The notes under the pieces are model-generated. The model had not been told where the DNA came from and did no database searches. It saw only the letters and a list, made by a program, of their open reading frames with translations. DNA of 64,000 nucleotides, from the NCBI RefSeq assembly GCF_000165425.1, contig NW_001799634.1, forward strand, positions 63,328-127,327, in the 5' to 3' direction. This document shows positions 59,143 through 64,000 of the stretch, in pieces (the first letter of the stretch is position 1; every line of letters begins with the position of its first letter). The position numbers were made by a program, and so were the translations under genes. Origin of the DNA: Paramecium tetraurelia (taxonomy: Eukaryota > Ciliophora > Oligohymenophorea > Peniculida > Parameciidae).

Positions 59143-61235
59143 ATGAAAAAAGTATTTAGATTTGATGAATCTAGCAATTTAAAAAATGCTATTTTTGTGA
59201 ACACCATTGAAAATCAAAAGTCTGTTCTTTTGAAAACCATCAATCAAGAATTTTAAGCAAATATCTTTGAAAATATACCCAGAACTTCTACTTTTTCAAA
59301 GCATTTGAAATAATAATTGAACCAAGATACATAATAGCTAAAGAAAGGTGACAATCAATAATAAATATAAATTAAAAAAATGAGAGGAGAGATCAAATTA
59401 CCGAAATTTGATGGAGAAGTCAAATGGCCATTTTTTAGAGTATCAACAGATGCATCTATCAAACATTTTTGGAACAGAAAAACTCAACAAGACAATAAAA
59501 AGAAATGGCAACATGATAATTATGCATTCTAAAACATAATGCTTCGAATAGGAAGGAAGAAAAAGAACGCCAAAGGCTATTATTTTAAATTAACTTATTC
59601 AGGAATGCTAATGTATTTTAAAAAAGTATTTAAAATACATTAAATAGGAATCTGATAATTATCCTAAGGGTTATTTAGAATTAAGTTACAAAAACAGAGC
59701 AATTCTTTCCTTTTAAAAAACCAAAAAGAATATTTAAATTCCACTTATCTATATAGAACGAGCAGAGGGAATTGGCATTACAATATTTGACCATCAAAAT
59801 GAATTAACATTATAATTTTTTGAAGCACTCCAAGATTTCTGTTTAATGAAAGGGTATGAACATATCTATTCAGAAATTGAGACTCTTGGAAGTGGAGCTT
59901 TTGCAACGGTGTATAAGGTGTAAAGGAAAAGAGATGATGCAACATTTGCAGCAAAAACAATAACTAAAAAGATGTTTGAAGAGAATAAGCATTAAGAGAA
60001 GTTTATAGTAAAAATTACATTTACATAATAGTTTAGTAAATGGTCTACAATGAAGTAATTGCATTGAAATCATTTGATCATGTTGGAATTGAAAAGATTT
60101 ATGAAGTCTACTAAGAAAAGGAAAAACTAGTGATAATAATTGAATATTGTGATGGAGGCACACTTTATCAGTATTTTAAATAAAAAGGGAGGTTGGTTGA
60201 GAAAAATATCGCATGCATATTAAAAGGAATTGGAGATGCCCTTTTTGAATTACATTAAAATGGATTTGTTCATAGAGATATTAAATTAGAAAACATAATG
60301 ATAGAATCTAAAGACACACTCTAAATGAAATTAGTGGATTTTGGATTTGCTGAACAAATTAATGAGGAGTAATTGTTAAGCAAAGCTGGAACTCCAGGTT
60401 TTCTGCCTCCAGAAATCTTTAAAGGATAGCCATACACTTAAAAAGGAGATGTGTTTAGTCTAGGTGTTGTACTATACATTGTAATATATTGTGTAATTAC
60501 TTTTAGTTAGCAGCTGGATATCCTCCATTTAGAGGAAAGCCAAGCCAAATATAGGTTTTGAATTAAAAATGTTAAATCAATTTCGAAAAGCATCCTTGGC
60601 CTGAATTGTCGTAAGATCTGAAGTAGTTGATTAAGAAAATGTTGGAATCTAAAGTAGAGGAGAGATTACTCATAGGTGAAGTATTGGATTCAGCCTTTGT
60701 TACCCATCATATTAAGAATACATCAGAAACTAATTATAAATCTTATTAGATGTTATCTGGTTTGGATATTGAAAAACATAATAAGAAGACCAGTATAAAG
60801 AATTCTGAATCTGGAGGGTCAAAACAAAGCAAGGAATTTCAATTAGACTTTTCAGTCCATACCAATGATATTAAATCATTGTATTAAAAGAATTCAATTA
60901 AGACTTTAAAGACTGTGTAATCCCAACGATCAAGAAGACAGTCTGTGAAATAAACATAAAACTTGAAGTAATCAATGTCTGCTCCTCGAAAATCAGATAT
61001 TGATAAATATTAAGAGAAGAGAAAATAGAGTCACCCTGATAGATCAAGTTATCAAAGAGATTCAGAAATTTTGAATAGCTCTTTTGGTGAAATCATGAAA
61101 CAAAATGAAAAAAGTAAAATGAGATAATCAATCATGACTACATTTATAGATTTTCAAGCCCTTTCATTTGACCAAAAATATTTCATAAGAAAATCAGGAA
61201 ATATATTCAATAAAACTAAAATCCCAAGCCTATGA
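59143..61235 (+). CDS. Ser/Thr protein kinase (CAMK/AGC-like) with N-terminal PH-like region
   Basis: 671 residues after introns of 22, 29 and 26 nt, exact codon count. Residues 1-80 are Gln-rich; 80-225 form a beta-rich segment (MRGEIKLPKFDG, KGYYFKLTYSGMLMYFKK, AILSFQKTKKNIQIPLIYIE, LQFFEALQDFCLMKGYEHIY) with the layout of a PH domain ending in a helix. The kinase follows: LGSGAFATVYKVQRK, FAAKTITKK, HQNGFVHRDIKLENIM, KLVDFGFAE, GTPGFLPPEIF and DVFSLGVVLYI. Catalytic Lys, HRD and DFG are intact. The tail is Ser/Lys/Gln-rich and probably disordered. A lipid-binding N-terminus plus kinase suggests membrane-recruited signalling; the PH call is inference. Confidence 0.85.
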
Positions 61236-61377
61236 AAAACTTTGATTTATTAAAATTCATAATCATTACAACTGTAATAGTTCTTTTAAACATTCATCTA
61301 TTAACTAATCTTAAACCATCAATGAAATTTCAACTAAAATTTCAGATTGCTCTTCGTCATACACCAACCATCTCTCT

Positions 61378-63983
61378 TCATTTTGATAGATCTTTTTACA
61401 TCATAAAAATGATTACTTCTTAATTAAGCATTCTTATCATTCTCTCCTCTTTAATCTAATTTAAGTACTCCTGATCAAGCATCAAAATTTTTGGAAAGGG
61501 TGAGTCTGGTTTATCAATTATCAAACCTACTAAACAGGATGCCCAATCAGTCACTTATCCAATTGCTCCCTAAAAGATCTACGAGAGAGTTTCCTACTTC
61601 TTATTTCTATGAAAATAGTATGATCATTTTACCTCTATATCAACTCTAAAGGTTGTTTAATCCAAGGCAAGGGATAACCATTTAATCCAAAAGGTCTATA
61701 ATAATCCAAAGCTTCGTTTAGAGCATCATACAAGACTTTATTGTGAATATGCTCTAATTCTAATAAAAATCCATCTTCTAATGACATTTTTTCCTCTTCC
61801 ATAAGTATATTTTCAAATTCTGCATATAATTATGTTGATAAGATAGCTTAATTTGAGTAATCTTACTCACTGGATTAATAATCATCTTCTTCGTCATAAT
61901 AATGGAAAAATTTCAAAATCTCCTTAGGATTGGGTCCGAAAGGAGTATTTATTTTTTGGATTAATGCTGCCTTCCAGTCGGATTATAATAAAAATTATTC
62001 TAATCTAGTTAGATAGGTTTTAACCTATTAAATATTTGATTTGATTCCTTTAAACTCAGGTAATTTTATTGATGCTGTGATATTTTTATTAAACACCATT
62101 AATTCTTCATACATATCTTGTATTTCATTTCCAATAATTGAATTTGCAATTAAAATGCAATATGATTAGATTTGAGAATCATCATATTCTGGTTCATTTT
62201 GAGAATGGGTTGATACTTTAATGACTTAAGAGGGTTGTATTTTTGCACAATCTAAAACATCGCTGGTATACAACATCTCATCATCCCATTCTAATTATTC
62301 ATATATCAATTTTTAGTTGTCTTCTTTTTAGTATTGAGGAGGAGATGGGGAAGGAGAAGATTTTGGTACCTTTCTGATATTTTATGATTCACAAATAGGA
62401 GAACTATAATTCATAGTGGCAGTATCAAAATTATTAGTCTTACCTATTTTTGTTTGAGGTCCTGAATTAATTTCTCTGATCAATCTTATGTTACTTATAG
62501 TTTCACTTGAGAAGGAAGACGTTAATTACTAATTATTCAATTTAGACATAAATAACAGATCCTTTTAGGTTTTGATAAAGGATTCATATAGACCTTTCCA
62601 TCCAATTTCAATGTTAGATTTCTACTATTTAAACTCATCTTTTTCTTTTGTGACCCACTTTTCAATTTTGAATTTTTATTTTTCGAATGTCTTTAAACTG
62701 ATTTACTTTTATTGCAAAGCTTCATGAATATTTTTCAATTCGTTCTTATGTCTTTCTTCAATGGCTGTTTCTCTCATTTTGATTAATTTCTTCATATTTT
62801 CTGGATTGAGAAGTTCTCTAAATTTTTTTGATGCAAAATCATAAAATGGATTCTACTCAAATAAGGAAGCATCTTTATTCACAGGAGACTAATTCTGTGA
62901 TAATTTAATTAGATTCTCTGATCCCATAGCTTATCTGATTTCACTCATCTTAAAAGATTTTTATTATGATTCCTTTTCTGTATTATCTATAATAGTTTCT
63001 CCATCAATATCTTTTGCAATTTACAAAGTGAATGTCTTCAAATCTTGAAGAACTTCCTTAATATTTTATTTAGATCCCTTTCTTTAAAGTTATGAGATCT
63101 GTTCTAACATAAGATGCCATTGTTATTTTTACTTCTAGATGATTATGCTATGAAGGGATTTGTCTTAAAACAGCTTCTTAACAGATGATACCTTTTATGA
63201 ACTGAAATGACTTTATTTATCCTCATCCCAATCCAATTAATGAGCAACAAAGTTGAAACCATTTGAAATATTTCTCTTTTAAGAAGACTTTAATCCACTT
63301 TATTCCTTCTCTAATTAAACAGATTAACTAATAGGTTCTAAATAAGATTATGCTTAATTCATTGATGGTAATTGATTCATTTCTTCCTAATCAACAAAGT
63401 TCTTATAATATTCTAAAACATGTCTTGTCTTATACCCTCTCCAAACTTTTTGAATAACTATTGCTGCCTTGAGAATTTGAGCCATTTCCTTTTCTAGGTT
63501 TCCCAATTCTTGTATTTATTATTCCTCTTCTTCGTCTAAGGATGGCTCTGAAATAACAATATTTTGTCTCTTTGTGCTTTTTTGGATTGAATCCATTTAA
63601 GAAATGCCCTCTTAATCACTATCCAATACCAGGTCAAAACAACTTTAATTATCTCTAGTGTCTCCGTTGATTTAAGCATATCTATTGGCTATATTTTGAT
63701 ACTAAATAACTAATTCTCTTTTCTTTTCATCCAAGGATGATTTAGGTCTTTTCTTTTTATGGAAAGACACTGATTTCCTGTGAATCACTTACGTTGTATT
63801 ATTTCGATCTATAGAGTATTATAATATTTGATTTACATTTAATAAATTCGTTTAAATTTTATAGGTTTTGTTAGATTTTGATTTATTTTTCGAGTTCTTG
63901 TTATTTTTTGAATTGCAATTCAAATTAGACTTGTCTTCGTTTCCATTCTTTATATATTCGAATTTCGTGTAATTGTTAGTCAT
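61378..63983 (-). CDS. IQ-motif protein with conserved C-terminal domain
   Basis: Starts MTNNYTKFEYIKNGNEDKSN, then a basic disordered region. An IQ calmodulin-binding motif AAIVIQKVWRGYKTRHVLEY lies near residue 170. A long middle region is charged and helical. Toward the C-terminus, SLEDGFLLELEHIHNKVLYD, ALNEALDYYRPFGLNG and YPLPWIKQP, then after a 26-nt intron LNQIKEERMIRMLNQEVI, look like a compact helical domain often seen at the end of ciliate IQ or coiled-coil proteins. The gene likely encodes a calmodulin-regulated cytoskeletal or ciliary protein. Several introns in the middle are not individually placed. Its 3' end faces the kinase gene's 3' end, 142 bp apart. Confidence 0.7.
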
Positions 63984-64000
63984 TGAATTTTGGTTAATTG

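Noticed and set aside
61232..61460. Hydrophobic plus-strand ORF after the kinase
   Set aside because: It overlaps the kinase stop codon and lies antisense to the C-terminal exon of the IQ-motif gene.

Overview
The window reads as macronuclear DNA of a Paramecium-type ciliate. Nearly every gene stays open only if TAA and TAG are read as glutamine and TGA is the sole stop. Genes are interrupted by tiny GT...AG introns, mostly 21-30 nt, and removing them restores frame and recognisable protein families. The DNA is very AT-rich, intergenic gaps are often tens of bases, and one gene encodes a trichocyst matrix protein, a hallmark of Paramecium. Standard-code ORF calls are therefore misleading here. 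With one stop codon in AT-rich DNA, chance ORFs of 60-130 codons are also common, so small unrecognised ORFs carry low confidence.

Layout. 1-8.3 kb: a tail-anchored TPR protein (5' cut), an ankyrin-repeat protein, the ribosome-biogenesis factor UTP14, a TGS1-like protein with both catalytic motifs lost, and a doubtful ORF. 8.4-17.1 kb: a small Cys-rich zinc protein, a beta-propeller protein (-), AP-3 mu (-), two possibly related short genes, a trichocyst matrix protein, and a laforin-like CBM20/phosphatase-fold protein that lacks the catalytic arginine. 17.2-22.9 kb: a small tail-anchored protein, a CK1-type kinase, a two-membrane-span protein (copy A) and a DJ-1/PfpI protein (-). 23.5-28.7 kb, all minus: two unknown proteins, copy B of the two-span family, and 3-hydroxyacyl-CoA dehydrogenase. 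28.7-33.3 kb: an intronless unknown protein and a long coiled-coil protein with a probable 1-nt frameshift. 33.9-42.3 kb: one giant secreted protein (about 2786 residues) with acidic repeats, a lysine-rich block and ten LamG/ConA-like repeats.

42.4-49.6 kb, all minus: a C2H2 zinc-finger protein, a double cyclic-nucleotide-binding protein, PDK1 kinase with a C-terminal PH-like region, a small ORF, and the APC/C activator CDH1/Fizzy-related, which runs into a 668-base assembly gap (49606-50273). 50.3-54.8 kb: two unknown long proteins diverging from a perfect 22-bp palindrome that includes both start codons. 55-64 kb: small genes, a membrane-anchored pepsin-type protease, an IF1-like mitochondrial protein, a kinase with an N-terminal extension, and an IQ-motif protein (-).

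There is no operon logic; neighbours look functionally unrelated, as expected of a ciliate macronuclear chromosome. The most unusual items are two probable pseudoenzymes (TGS1-like and laforin-like), the giant LamG-repeat protein, the two-span paralogue pair, and two divergent gene pairs whose start codons lie only 10 and 16 bp apart.
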